Shown: positions 8,088-16,294 of the stretch, in pieces
Position numbering within the stretch: position 1 is the stretch's first letter
Layout of the letters: each line of letters begins with the position of its first letter
Assembly (NCBI GenBank): GCA_964426135.1
Contig: CAYRPN010000067.1
Span: 1-29,648, forward strand
Source: CAYRPN01 sp964426135
Lineage (GTDB): Bacteria > Planctomycetota > Phycisphaerae > Phycisphaerales > Phycisphaeraceae
Direction: 5' to 3'
Length of the DNA stretch: 29,648 nucleotides
Notes under the pieces: model-generated
The model's input: only the letters and a program-made list of their open reading frames with translations
Told to the model about the DNA's origin: nothing
Databases searched by the model: none
Made by a program: the position numbers and the translations under genes

Positions 8088-9389
8088 ATGAGCGATATCC
8101 TTCACATTCAGGGCCGACAGATTCTCGACAGCCGCGGCAACCCGACGGTTGAGGTCGAGGTGTATCTCGAAGACGGCACGGTGGCGCGGGCCGCGGTGCC
8201 CAGCGGCGCTTCCACCGGCGAAAACGAAGCGTGCGAGCTGCGCGACGGCGACAAGAAAAAATGGATGGGCAAGGGCGTCGCCAAGGCGGTGGCGAATGTC
8301 GAGACGATCGCCGAGGCGATCTGCGGTTACGACGTGCGCAACCAGGAAGGCATCGACGCCGCGATGATCGCCCTCGACGGCACGGCCAACAAGAGCAAGC
8401 TCGGCGCCAACGCGATCCTCGGCGTGTCCATGGCCGTCGCCCGTGCGGCGGCGGAATCCGTGGGCCTGCCGCTGTTCCGCTATCTCGGCGGCGTCAGCGC
8501 GAAGGTCATGCCCGTGCCGATGATGAACATCCTCAACGGCGGCAAGCACGCGGACAACACCGTGGACTTCCAGGAATTCATGATCCAGCCCTGGGGCTTC
8601 GACGACTTCAGCGAAGCGGTCCGCGCCGGCGTGGAGATTTATCACCACCTCAAGAAAGTCCTGCACGACGATCACCTCTCCACCGCGGTCGGCGACGAAG
8701 GCGGCTTTGCCCCCAACCTCAAGAGCAACGAGGAAGCCCTGCAGATCATCGAAAAAGCGGTGAAAAAGTCCGGCTACAAGTGGGGCGAGCAGATTTTCGT
8801 CGCCCTCGACCCGGCCACCAGCGAACTGTGGAACGAAGCCAAGGAACACCACAAGAAGCAGGGCTACTGCTTCTTCAAGAGCAACCCGAAGAAGGTCGTT
8901 TCCAGCGAGGAGATGATCGACCTGTGGGCGGGCTGGTGCAAAAACTATCCGATCCGCTCGCTGGAAGACGGCTTGGCGGAGAACGACTGGGCCGGCTGGA
9001 AGAAGCTCACCGACAAACTCGGCGGCAAGGTGCAACTCGTGGGCGACGACCTCTTCGTGACGAATCCCAAGTTCCTCAAGAAAGGCATCGACACCGGCAC
9101 GGCCAACTCGATCCTGGTCAAGGTGAACCAGATCGGCACGCTCAGCGAAACGATGGAAGCGGTGGGCCTGGCGATGCGCAACGGCTACAGCGCGGTGCTC
9201 AGCCACCGCAGCGGCGAAACGGAAGACAGCACGATTGCCGACATCGCGGTGGCGACCAACTGCGGCCAGATCAAGACCGGGGCCCCCTGCCGCAGCGACC
9301 GCAACGCGAAGTACAACCAGTTGCTGCGCATCGCCGACGACCTGCGCGACAGCGCGGTGTACGGCGGCAAGTTCTGGAACAAGAAGTAA
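8088..9389 (+). CDS. eno: Enolase (phosphopyruvate hydratase)
   Basis: Glycolytic enzyme converting 2-phosphoglycerate to phosphoenolpyruvate, 433 residues, the usual length. The N-terminal capping domain (ILDSRGNPTVEVEV, PSGASTGENEA) and the barrel are complete. The general acid/base Glu is in VGDEGG (E204). Mg ligands are D241 (VALDPATSE), E293 (SLEDGL) and D320 (LVGDDLFVTN). The catalytic Lys is K345 in the signature ILVKVNQIGTLSET, and substrate loop SHRSGETED is intact. The stretch CFFKSNPKK (about 261-269) lies in a variable surface region. The gene stands alone and ends in the terminator at 9426-9473. Confidence 0.97.
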   Translation: MSDILHIQGRQILDSRGNPTVEVEVYLEDGTVARAAVPSGASTGENEACELRDGDKKKWMGKGVAKAVANVETIAEAICGYDVRNQEGIDAAMIALDGTANKSKLGANAILGVSMAVARAAAESVGLPLFRYLGGVSAKVMPVPMMNILNGGKHADNTVDFQEFMIQPWGFDDFSEAVRAGVEIYHHLKKVLHDDHLSTAVGDEGGFAPNLKSNEEALQIIEKAVKKSGYKWGEQIFVALDPATSELWNEAKEHHKKQGYCFFKSNPKKVVSSEEMIDLWAGWCKNYPIRSLEDGLAENDWAGWKKLTDKLGGKVQLVGDDLFVTNPKFLKKGIDTGTANSILVKVNQIGTLSETMEAVGLAMRNGYSAVLSHRSGETEDSTIADIAVATNCGQIKTGAPCRSDRNAKYNQLLRIADDLRDSAVYGGKFWNKK

Positions 9390-9425
9390 GCGGCGCGGGG
9401 GGATGACGCAGGCTTGGATTTTGAC

Positions 9426-9473
9426 AAGCCCGCTGGAAGGCGCGGTTGGCAGCGCGTTTCAGCGGGCTTTTTC
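9426..9473 (+). terminator. Intrinsic terminator of eno
   Basis: A 10-bp stem, AAGCCCGCTG (9426-9435) with CAGCGGGCTT (9460-9469), encloses a smaller CGCG-containing hairpin and is followed by a short T-run (9468-9472). It lies 37 bp after the eno stop. Confidence 0.8.
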
Positions 9474-9558
9474 GTGGCGGGATCGAGGATTCCCGGTCTG
9501 GGCGGTGGCGACTGGTTGTGGAAAACTACGAAAACGGGCGCGGATCGCGTCTTGCCGC

Positions 9559-9587
9559 TTGACACCCCCATTCAGGCCTGCTACCTT
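9559..9587 (+). promoter_or_regulatory. Promoter of the pseudopilin gene
   Basis: TTGACA (9559-9564) and TACCTT (9582-9587) have an exact 17-bp spacer. The only downstream plus-strand gene is the pseudopilin at 9964, implying a leader of about 370 nt. Confidence 0.65.
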
Positions 9588-9593
9588 GATTTT

Positions 9594-9963
9594 GACTCGA
9601 TAGTCTCTCCCCCCGCCTCGGTTCTGAACAACGTTCATCATTATTGGGAAGCAAGGCAGTCGGCACGCAACTATTCGCCAGCACTTATTCCTTCCGTGGT
9701 TCGTCATTCTTGACGCCACACTGCCGCTCCCGATGGTGATGAAATGAGGCGTTCCCCGCGATGGCAAAGGGTCGAACGTTTCGACCTTTTCCAGGTGTGA
9801 GAGCGGAGTCGGTGGATCTCACGGGTTTCGGCTTTCTCCATACTGTCAACCGGTGTCTCCCCAGCGTACCCGCTGGCATCGGTGCCGCCCCCGCGTTTTC
9901 GCCGCTTCGCGATCGCCCGCTTGTCTCTGTTCTCATTTTTTTCCCCTTTTTCAGGAGCGTCCC
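9594..9963 (+). promoter_or_regulatory. Long structured 5' leader of the pseudopilin mRNA
   Basis: At least three hairpins can be drawn. One is GGTCGAA-CGT-TTCGACC (9770-9786) followed by TTTT. The second is GTGAGA/TCTCAC (9797-9822). The third is a two-part stem with outer ACCGGTG/CATCGGT (9849-9883), a 5-nt bulge and inner CCAGCG-TACC-CGCTGG (9861-9876). The first resembles a weak terminator. I could not match the region to a known riboswitch. A good AGGAG lies eight bases before the ATG. Confidence 0.4.
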
Positions 9964-10740
9964 ATGAACCGCAATCGCAAAGGTTTCACCCTCATCGAGC
10001 TGCTGGTGGTCGTGTCGATCATCGCGCTGCTCATCGGCATTCTGCTGCCCGCCCTCGGCGCTGCCCGCCGCACGGCCCGCCGCATGCAGAACGGCACCCA
10101 GGTCCGCGGCATCCAGCAAGGCATGGTCACTTTCGCCAGCGGCAACGGCAGCTTCTACCCCGGTCGCGACAGCTCGGGCACGAACAAGGCCGCCATCACC
10201 AAGAGCACGACCCAGTACGGCGCAGCCGCCCCCGGCGCCACCACGCAGGCGATCACCTACGCCATCATGCTCACCAACGGCTTCTTCACGCCTGACTACG
10301 CGATCAGCCCCAGCGAAACCGATGGCAGCAAGGTTGCCGCCGCCGGCGTGAGCGCCAGCGTCGACATCACCAACACCAACTACTCCTACTCCCTGCTCCA
10401 GTGGTACGACGCCGCGGCCGACCTGGGCCGCCGCGCGGAATGGCGCGAGACCAACAACAGCCAGTGCCCCATCGTCACCGACCGCTCCAAGGCGATCGAC
10501 TCCACCCTGGCCACCGTGTCCATCCACACCAGCGCCACCGGCACCGACTCGGCGAACTGGGAAGGCAACATCGCCTGGAACGACAACCACGTCACCTTCG
10601 AGACCAACGGCAAGCCCGACGGCGGCAAGATCAAGGTCGGCACCTCCACCGGCATGATGGGCGTTGCTGATGACATCTTCGTGACCGGCACCTCCGGCAC
10701 GCTCGATGCCCTCTCGAACGTCGTGATGCACTACAAGTAA
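9964..10740 (+). CDS. Type II/IV pseudopilin-like protein with prepilin N-methylation signal
   Basis: 258 residues. The short basic leader MNRNRKG is followed by FTLIELLVVVSIIALLIG, the prepilin peptidase site (cut after G7, Glu at +5) and hydrophobic helix. The remainder is a Thr/Ser/Asn-rich globular head that ends with WNDNHVTFETN, like the DGHV-type C-terminal motif of planctomycete DUF1559/GspG-like proteins. Such proteins are inserted in the inner membrane and assembled into pseudopili or secretion-associated fibres. No assembly genes lie nearby, as is common for the many orphan pseudopilins of planctomycetes. The promoter at 9559-9587, the long leader and the strong terminator suggest an independently regulated, well-expressed gene. 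Confidence 0.88.
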   Translation: MNRNRKGFTLIELLVVVSIIALLIGILLPALGAARRTARRMQNGTQVRGIQQGMVTFASGNGSFYPGRDSSGTNKAAITKSTTQYGAAAPGATTQAITYAIMLTNGFFTPDYAISPSETDGSKVAAAGVSASVDITNTNYSYSLLQWYDAAADLGRRAEWRETNNSQCPIVTDRSKAIDSTLATVSIHTSATGTDSANWEGNIAWNDNHVTFETNGKPDGGKIKVGTSTGMMGVADDIFVTGTSGTLDALSNVVMHYK

Positions 10741-10766
10741 TTCAAACTCGGAACAATCTGACACTC

Positions 10767-10801
10767 AAAGCCGCTCCCCGAAACGGGAGCGGCTTTTTTT
10801 T
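10767..10801 (+). terminator. Strong intrinsic terminator of the pseudopilin gene
   Basis: A 12-bp perfect stem, AAAGCCGCTCCC (10767-10778) with GGGAGCGGCTTT (10785-10796), has a 6-nt loop and eight T residues at 10794-10801. It lies 26 bp after the stop codon. Confidence 0.93.
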
Positions 10802-10911
10802 CAGCCCGTTGTTTTCGCCCATCGGCGCAACAGACCCAACCTGGCGCACCGGGTATTTCTCGTTCCGCCGGACGCGCGGCGATCGCTGCTGAAGCGGGCA
10901 GGCTCCGTCCC

Positions 10912-11014
10912 GAAGGAACGGGCCCGAAAAAACTTCGCGAATTGGCGATCCCCCATTTAGCCGGCGGGCTTGCCCGCCGGCTAAATCGGGAACCTATTTC
11001 GGTCCCGTTCCTAA
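10912..11014. repeat. MITE-like element, copy A (short form)
   Basis: The ends are imperfect inverted repeats of about 20 bp (AAGGAACGGGCCCGAAA... and ...TTTCGGTCCCGTTCCT). The inner conserved parts are CTTCGCGAATTGG and a perfect 15-bp palindrome, ATTTAGCCGGCGGGC-TT-GCCCGCCGGCTAAAT in two arms. Copies B (15402-15531) and C (28957-29086) have the same ends but a doubled central palindrome. Confidence 0.8.
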
Positions 11015-11388
11015 ACGAAAGAGATTCGGAACGTCGAGTTCGTTTCGCCCTGTCCTTGTGCCTGTCCTTGTGCCTCTACTTTCGCCGCTCCTTCTTGCCC
11101 CGCTTTGCGGTGCAGACTTCGCACTGGTGAACGCTTCGGTACAATCGCCGCTAACACTGGCGAGGGTCGCGTCAATCGTTGTAGAGCGAATCCCAGTCAC
11201 GCCGAATCCCACGCTGACGTGGAAGGACATTGATGTCTGCAAGTTCGCGCTCCAACGATTCACCCATCGCCCCCAGCGCCCCCAGTGCCCCCGGTGCCCC
11301 CGGTGCCCCCGGTGCCCCTGGCGCCACCGATGCCCTTGCCCACTGCGCCGTTGGACTCTTCGGGGGGTTGGGGCTCGAGGCTCGGCGC
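11015..11388. other. Upstream region of the NHL-repeat gene, with simple repeats
   Basis: CTGTCCTTGTGC is tandemly repeated near 11049-11083. A TACAAT -10-like box lies at 11140-11145. An ATG at 11233 has a good GGAAGGA site and is in frame with the NHL gene, but the codons after it run through a GGTGCCCCC tandem repeat at about 11275-11325 (encoding GAPGAPGAPGA). I therefore treat this stretch as leader, with some doubt. Confidence 0.45.
11275..11325. repeat. GGTGCCCCC tandem repeat
   Basis: Five or more degenerate 9-bp units (CCCAGCGCC, CCCAGTGCC, CCCGGTGCC and so on) encode Gly-Ala-Pro triplets in the plus frame. It is one of several simple-repeat tracts in this window. Confidence 0.75.
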
Positions 11389-12552
11389 ATGCCTCGGAAC
11401 GGACATCAGGTGACGCTCGTTCCGAGGATTCCGCGGACGACAGCGCCGGCCACGCTGAAGGATTCTCAGGTCCATCCCACGCGGCGTCACGTGCTGCAAG
11501 CCGTCGGAGCGGTGGCGGCAAGCGCGGCGCTTTCGTTTCCCAGGGTGCTGGCACAGGACAAAGCGGCGGCGAAGAACGCGATCGTCGGCGAAGGGGCGTT
11601 CAAGTACGAATGTCATCACGACTGGATCACCCCGCCGGCGAAACACAGCTTCGGCAATGCGTCGCACGGCGTGGCGATCGATGACGCTGGGCAGATTTAC
11701 ATCGCTCACATGGGCGGCCCAGGCTCCGTCTTCGTCTATGACGACCAAGGCAGGTTCATCCGCAGCCTGCTGCCGAAGTATCAGGGCGCCGGCCACGGCA
11801 TCGAGATCCGCAAGGAAGGCGGCGAAGAGTTTCTGTATCTCTGCTACATCGCGCCCAAGCGATACGACCCCGCATTCGTGGTCAAGGCCACGCTTAAAGG
11901 CGACGTGGTCTGGGAGAAAGGATTCCCCAAGGAGTCACGCAAGTACGACGAAGCGAAACCCTTGTGGAGCCCCACCAATCTCAGCTTCACGCCCGACGGC
12001 GGATTTCACGTGGGCGACGGCTACGGCAGCCACCTCGTCCACATCTACGACAAGAATGCGGACTACGCCAGCACCTACGGCGCCCACGGCTTGCCCGCGG
12101 GCATGTTCTCCACGCCGCACGGGCAATGCCTGGACACCCGCGGCAGCGAACCGCTCGTGGTCATCGCCGACCGCGCCAACGCCCGCCTGCAATGCATGAC
12201 GCTCACCGGCAAACATCACAGTTTCATTGGAGAGACGCTGGAGGACGGCCGAACGGTGTCGCCCGTGCTGTTCCCGGCGGATGTCGATATCCAGGGCGAC
12301 CTCATGCTGGTGCCCGACCTGCACGCCCGGATTTCGCTGTTCGACAAGAACAACAAAGTCATCACCCACCTGGGCGACGATGCCCAGTGGCGGGCGGAGG
12401 CCTTGAAAGGCTTTAAGATGCGCAGCCAGCGCGAGAGGTGGGAGCCCGGCAAGTTTGTTCATCCGCACGACGCCAAGTTCCTCAAGAACGGCGACATCAT
12501 CGTGGCGGAGTGGGTGAACACGGGACGCGTGACGCTGCTGAAGAAGCTATGA
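11389..12552 (+). CDS. Tat-exported NHL/beta-propeller repeat protein
   Basis: About 387 residues from ATG 11389, which has GAGG eight bases upstream; ATG 11233 would add 52 residues of mostly repeat-encoded sequence. A twin-arginine signal (TRRHVLQAVGAVAASAALSF) is followed by a propeller domain. Blades are visible as HGVAIDDAGQIYIAHMG, PTNLSFTPDGGFHVGDGYG, HGQCLDTRGSEPLVVIADR and VHPHDAKFLKNGDIIVAEW, the NHL pattern also found in peptidylglycine-amidating lyase-like proteins. Ligand and catalysis are not evident. The stop codon falls at the start of a TGAGC-type simple repeat. The next gene, 114 bp downstream, is another secreted propeller protein, so the two may be co-expressed. Confidence 0.75.
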   Translation: MPRNGHQVTLVPRIPRTTAPATLKDSQVHPTRRHVLQAVGAVAASAALSFPRVLAQDKAAAKNAIVGEGAFKYECHHDWITPPAKHSFGNASHGVAIDDAGQIYIAHMGGPGSVFVYDDQGRFIRSLLPKYQGAGHGIEIRKEGGEEFLYLCYIAPKRYDPAFVVKATLKGDVVWEKGFPKESRKYDEAKPLWSPTNLSFTPDGGFHVGDGYGSHLVHIYDKNADYASTYGAHGLPAGMFSTPHGQCLDTRGSEPLVVIADRANARLQCMTLTGKHHSFIGETLEDGRTVSPVLFPADVDIQGDLMLVPDLHARISLFDKNNKVITHLGDDAQWRAEALKGFKMRSQRERWEPGKFVHPHDAKFLKNGDIIVAEWVNTGRVTLLKKL

Positions 12553-12600
12553 GCGATGAGCTGTGAACTGTGAGCCGTTAGCCGTTAGCCGTTAGCCCTG
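12550..12600. repeat. TGAGC/GTTAGCC simple repeat after the NHL gene
   Basis: TGAGCGATGAGCTGTGAACTG is followed by three GTTAGCC units (CCGTTAGCCGTTAGCCGTT). The stop codon of the NHL-repeat gene is the first TGA of this tract. Confidence 0.65.
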
Positions 12601-12666
12601 AGATTGGATTGAACGCTTGCGCCTTCGCATTGACCCCGACACCACACACCCTCGCGGAGACTTTCC

Positions 12667-13956
12667 ATGAAACGCATCGCCGCCCTCGCCACCGCTGCCG
12701 CTTTCTTTGCCGGCGCCGGCTTCGTCCGTGCGCAAGACCACGTCATCCACACCTTCAAGAAATACACGCTCACCGAGAAGTTTCATTGCGAAGGCGCCTA
12801 CGCCGGCGACTTCAACAAGGACGGCAAAGGCGACGTCGTCTCCGGTCCGTACTGGTACGCCGGCCCCGACTTCAAGGAGAAAACCGAGCTCTATCCCGTC
12901 AAGGATTTCGACGGCGCCAAGGGCTACTCCGACAACTTCCTCACCTACGTCTCCGACATCAACGGCGACGGCTGGGATGACGTGATCGTGATCGGCTTCC
13001 CCGGCGCGTTCACGCTCTGGTACGAGAACCCCAAGGTCAGCGAAGCAGGCAAGGCCGGCGCGAACACCAGCACGCACTGGAAAAAGCACACGATCCATCC
13101 CGTCACCGACAACGAGTCGCCGCGCTGGGGCGATCTGACCGGCGATGGCAAGCCCGAACTTGTCTTCCACACCGGCGGGTTCCTCGGATGGGCTGAACCG
13201 GACGGCGGCGACCCGACCAAGAACTGGAAATTCAACAAGGCCAGCAAGAAAGGCGGCTGGCAGCGGTTCACCCACGGCATCGGCTTCGGCGATGTCAACG
13301 GCGACGGCCGCAATGACATCCTCACTGCCCAGGGATGGTGGGAGCAGCCGGAGAAGCACGTCGAGGAAGGATGGATCGAGCACAAGGTCAACTTCGGTGC
13401 CGGCGGAGCCCAGATGTATGCCTACGACGTCGATGGCGACGGCGACAACGATGTCATCACCTCCATCCAGGCGCACGGATGGGGCATCTCATGGTTCGAG
13501 AACACCGGCAAGAACGACAAGGGCGAACCCGCCTTCAAGGAACGCCGGTTCATCGACAGCAAGCCCGAACACAACAAGTACGGCGTCAAGTTCAGCCAGC
13601 CCCACGCGATCGATCTCGTGGACATGGACGGCGACGGCGTCAAGGACATCATCACCGGCAAGCGCTGGTGGGCGCACGGCCCCGGCGGCGATGCTGAACC
13701 CATGGCCGACCCCGTGCTCTACTGGTTCAAAACCGTGCGCACCGGCAAGGCGGGCGAGGTCGATTTCGTCCCGCACCTGATCGACAAGGCGTCAGGCGTC
13801 GGCACGCAGGTGGCGGCGGTCGACGTCAACGGCGACAAACTGCCCGACGTGGTCGTGGGCAACAAGCGCGGCACGTTCGTGTTCATCCACGAGACGAAGA
13901 AAGTCTCGAAGGAAGAATGGGAAGCCGCCCAGCCGAAGCCGATCGCGCAGAAGTGA
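12667..13956 (+). CDS. Secreted FG-GAP/VCBS repeat protein
   Basis: 429 residues with a cleavable signal peptide (MKRIAALATAAAFFAGAGF, cut after VRAQ). The mature part is a beta-propeller carrying at least seven calcium-binding loops of the DxDGDGxxD type: DFNKDGKGD, DINGDGWDD, DLTGDGKPE, DVNGDGRND, DVDGDGDND, DMDGDGVKD and DVNGDKLPD. These integrin-like repeats are common in extracellular and periplasmic proteins of planctomycetes, where they bind proteins or glycans; no catalytic motif is visible. Several aromatic motifs (GPYWYAG, GWWEQPE, GKRWWAHGP) follow the Ca loops. It ends 80 bp before the Uma2 gene. Confidence 0.85.
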   Translation: MKRIAALATAAAFFAGAGFVRAQDHVIHTFKKYTLTEKFHCEGAYAGDFNKDGKGDVVSGPYWYAGPDFKEKTELYPVKDFDGAKGYSDNFLTYVSDINGDGWDDVIVIGFPGAFTLWYENPKVSEAGKAGANTSTHWKKHTIHPVTDNESPRWGDLTGDGKPELVFHTGGFLGWAEPDGGDPTKNWKFNKASKKGGWQRFTHGIGFGDVNGDGRNDILTAQGWWEQPEKHVEEGWIEHKVNFGAGGAQMYAYDVDGDGDNDVITSIQAHGWGISWFENTGKNDKGEPAFKERRFIDSKPEHNKYGVKFSQPHAIDLVDMDGDGVKDIITGKRWWAHGPGGDAEPMADPVLYWFKTVRTGKAGEVDFVPHLIDKASGVGTQVAAVDVNGDKLPDVVVGNKRGTFVFIHETKKVSKEEWEAAQPKPIAQK

Positions 13957-14036
13957 GCCGCTGGGGAGCGCACACGATGTCGATTGCATCTGGTGTGCCG
14001 CCGCGCCTACGATTGCATCGGAAAGCGAGTCTGACG

Positions 14037-14585
14037 ATGGCCCCAGCCACTAAAGCCAGATTGATCACCGCGGATGAATTGTCCCGCATGCCCGACGCCG
14101 GGCGGTGCGAGTTGATTGACGGGGAGCTTCATTCGATGTCGCCAGCCGGGTACGAACACGGTGGACTTGCGGGCAACCTCCACGGGTTGCTCTGGCAGCA
14201 TGTGCGCATCGGAAAACTGGGCAGGGTGTTTGCCGCGGAAACAGGATTCGTGATTCGCTCCGATCCGGACACCGTGCGTGCGGCTGACGTGGCATTTGTT
14301 GCTTCCAACCGGTTGCCGCCGGCGCAGCGCGGATTTTTTCCTGGGCCACCGGACTTGGCGGTGGAGGTGGTTTCGCCGTCGGATCGAGTCGCTGACGTTG
14401 AAGATAAAGTTCAGGACTGGCTCGATGCCGGCGCTCGGCTGGTCTGGGTCGTCTGGCCCGCGACGCGCACAGTCACCGTCTATCGCCCCGGCTCGCCGCC
14501 GCTGACGCTGCGCGACACGGACACCCTCGATGGCGGCGACGTCGTCCCGCAGTTTCTGTGCAAGGTCACGGAAGTGTTCGAGTAG
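14037..14585 (+). CDS. Uma2-family (DUF820) PD-(D/E)xK nuclease-like protein
   Basis: 182 residues. The typical Uma2 opening LITADELSRMPDAGRCELIDGELHSMSPAG is spread over residues 8-38. The nuclease core follows: RAADVAFV (metal Asp), PDLAVEVVSPSD (ExV, Glu at the second metal site), KVQDWLDAGARLVWVVWP, and the C-terminal VTVYRP strand. I placed the start at ATG 14037 because the family usually begins MxxATxxLIT; ATG 13977 has a better ribosome site (GGGGAG eight bases before) and would add 20 residues. Uma2 genes are highly multiplied in planctomycetes and cyanobacteria, with unclear function. Confidence 0.85.
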   Translation: MAPATKARLITADELSRMPDAGRCELIDGELHSMSPAGYEHGGLAGNLHGLLWQHVRIGKLGRVFAAETGFVIRSDPDTVRAADVAFVASNRLPPAQRGFFPGPPDLAVEVVSPSDRVADVEDKVQDWLDAGARLVWVVWPATRTVTVYRPGSPPLTLRDTDTLDGGDVVPQFLCKVTEVFE

Positions 14586-14615
14586 CTTTAGCACCAGTCC
14601 CGGAGAGTGAAATCC

Positions 14616-15404
14616 ATGCGGCATCCATTTCCAGGGCTGTTCGCCTTTCCGTTGTTGCTGATGTTCATCGCCGCCACTTCAACCCGCGCCGATGACGATA
14701 TTTCACCCGACACCAGGAAGCAGATCGCTGCGCTCGAAGCACAGGTAAAAGCGCTGCAGGCGCAGGTCGCGCTGCTGAAGAAGGAACTGGAAGACGCCAA
14801 GGCGACGATCAAGTTTCTGACGGAATCGACCAAGCGCGCCGGCGAAGAACCGACCAGGGAACCGACCAAGGAACCGCCCCACGCGCGCGAGCCGGCAACC
14901 AAGTCGGACCGCCCGACGATCGCCGCGCCCGTCGAGCTTCTACGAAACATGCCCGCCGAACTGCGACCCAAGCCGACGGTGGGCTGGGATAAGTTCCTTT
15001 ACCCCAAGGTCGAGGAGTGGGTCGCCGCGCAGAAGGTCGACGCCGTCTTCGATGCCCGATGTGAACTCGTCGCTGCCTCCGCCAGGCGGCTCAATGAAGC
15101 AGCGCAACGCCACTGGAAAACGAACAAGGAATGGCAAGTCACGTTCGCGTTTGAGCCGCGCGAAGCGGCGTTCGGCACGGTCACGCTAACGCAGTCGATC
15201 GCCGAATCCGGCTTTGCAAATAGCATTCGCCTGTTCTGCGACGAAACAGTCGCCCGCAAGGCCGAGAAACTCAAGAAAGGATCGCTGGTGCGCGTGCGAG
15301 GCCACGTGTTCCGCATGGAGTTGGATTACTCGCCGGCGATCTCGACGCGGGCAACACTGACCGCCAGCCTCCGCGACGCCACGCTCCCCGAACTGGAGCC
15401 CTAA
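14616..15404 (+). CDS. Secreted coiled-coil protein of unknown function
   Basis: 262 residues from ATG 14616 (GGAGAG upstream; a GTG three codons earlier is possible). A signal peptide (PFPGLFAFPLLLMFIAATS) is followed by a heptad-repeat coiled coil (IAALEAQVKALQAQVALLKK, about 29-72). A Thr/Glu/Pro-rich linker with TREPTKEPP comes next. The C-terminal domain of about 150 residues (VGWDKFLYPKVEEWVAAQKV through LVRVRGHVFRMELDYSP) has the look of a beta-barrel or OB-like fold, but I do not recognise a family. The TAA stop is the first three bases of the MITE-like element B. Confidence 0.7.
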   Translation: MRHPFPGLFAFPLLLMFIAATSTRADDDISPDTRKQIAALEAQVKALQAQVALLKKELEDAKATIKFLTESTKRAGEEPTREPTKEPPHAREPATKSDRPTIAAPVELLRNMPAELRPKPTVGWDKFLYPKVEEWVAAQKVDAVFDARCELVAASARRLNEAAQRHWKTNKEWQVTFAFEPREAAFGTVTLTQSIAESGFANSIRLFCDETVARKAEKLKKGSLVRVRGHVFRMELDYSPAISTRATLTASLRDATLPELEP

Positions 15405-15531
15405 GGAATGCGAGCGAAATAACTTCGCGAATTGGTGGTCCTCCATTTAGCCGGCGGGCTTGCCCGCCGAGGGCGTCTCGGCGGGCAAGCCCGCCGGCTA
15501 AATGGGGAACTTATTTCGGTCACGACCCTAA
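15402..15531. repeat. MITE-like element, copy B
   Basis: 130 bp. The terminal inverted repeats are TAAGGAATGCGAGCGAAATAA and TTATTTCGGTCACGACCCTAA (imperfect). The centre has two inverted copies of TTTAGCCGGCGGGCTTGCCC, each a hairpin in itself. It fills the whole gap between the coiled-coil gene, whose stop codon it provides, and the rhodanese gene, whose stop lies 2 bp beyond. Confidence 0.85.
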
Positions 15532-15532
15532 C

Positions 15533-15982
15533 TCACTTCTTTTCGCTCTTCCCATCCTTCGCCTCTTCCGCCGGCAGCAGCCCCTCGCCCTTCTGCCACT
15601 CGTACCAGCCGCCCGCGAAACTGTACGTCTCCTTCAAACCCAGCGACAGCAGTTTCTTGGAAGCCACATCGGAATACTGGCCCTTGTAGCTTTCCGCGTA
15701 GACGATGATCTTGTGGGCCCGGGTCAGCCGCTCATCCGTGGCGCTCAGCTCGCTGTAGGGGATGTTCACCGCGCCGGGGATGTGGCCCTTGGCGAATTGC
15801 TGGGCGTTGCGCAGATCCACGAGCACGACCGGCCGCTTCTCCGTGCTGTCCGCCAGCATGTCCTTCACCTCGCGGTAGCCGATGTGTTGAAGATCCTTGT
15901 CGCTCGTCTTGGGGCCGGTGTCGCAACCGGCAAGCGAGACGAACGAAACGAACAGCACAAAGGCGGCGAGGTGTTGGCGCAT
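15533..15982 (-). CDS. Rhodanese-like lipoprotein lacking the catalytic cysteine
   Basis: 149 residues with a lipoprotein signal (lipobox SLAGC, Cys20). The rhodanese fold is clear: VVLVDLRNAQQFAKGHIPGA (52-71), NIPYSEL, IIVYAESYKGQYSDVASKKL and FAGGWYEWQ. In active rhodaneses the motif after VxY begins with the persulfide Cys; here that position is Ala96, and the protein's only Cys is the lipidated one. It should therefore be a binding or scaffold variant, not a sulfurtransferase. The start has GGAG about eight bases upstream. Confidence 0.85.
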   Translation of the reverse strand: MRQHLAAFVLFVSFVSLAGCDTGPKTSDKDLQHIGYREVKDMLADSTEKRPVVLVDLRNAQQFAKGHIPGAVNIPYSELSATDERLTRAHKIIVYAESYKGQYSDVASKKLLSLGLKETYSFAGGWYEWQKGEGLLPAEEAKDGKSEKK

Positions 15983-16294
15983 GGTGTGGCTCCGTCAGGT
16001 TCAGCGGGAATGCCCGCGTGAAGGTTCAACCACCACAGCATAGCCGAATCGCCAGCGCCCGCCGGTCCGCTCAAGCCGTGATGCCTCGCTCAAACCGTGA
16101 TGCCCCGCATCACGCCAGTCACACCACCACGACAGGCTTTTTCTTCCGCCATCGGCTCTCCAGCGCCGGCTCCTGCTCCTGCAGCACGAACGATGCAACG
16201 GGCGCGATGGCCGCGCCGAGTCCAACGGCCGAGGCATCGCGCGATTCGAGTGGAATCCGTATGAACCAGAACTTCTCTGCCGTTCCGCCGGGGC
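15983..16294. other. Gene-free interval between rhodanese and RAYT genes
   Basis: It holds a 19-bp-period direct repeat (GCTCAAGCCGTGATGCC at 16069-16085 and GCTCAAACCGTGATGCC at 16088-16104). A 23-bp dispersed repeat at 16240-16262 (minus strand ATACGGATTCC, then GAATCGCG) recurs at 22032-22054. No gene is supported. Confidence 0.5.

Noticed and set aside
7794..9206. 470-residue minus-strand open frame
   Set aside because: It is antisense to enolase, which is unambiguous on the plus strand.
9594..9963. A c-di-GMP-I (GEMM) riboswitch in the pseudopilin leader
   Set aside because: GGCAAAGG near 9763 recalls part of the motif, but the GEMM receptor-loop sequences and pairing order are absent.
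11233..11388. N-terminal extension of the NHL-repeat protein
   Set aside because: ATG 11233 has a good ribosome site, but the extension is mostly repeat-encoded and would bury the Tat signal about 80 residues inside. Left as an alternative, not excluded.
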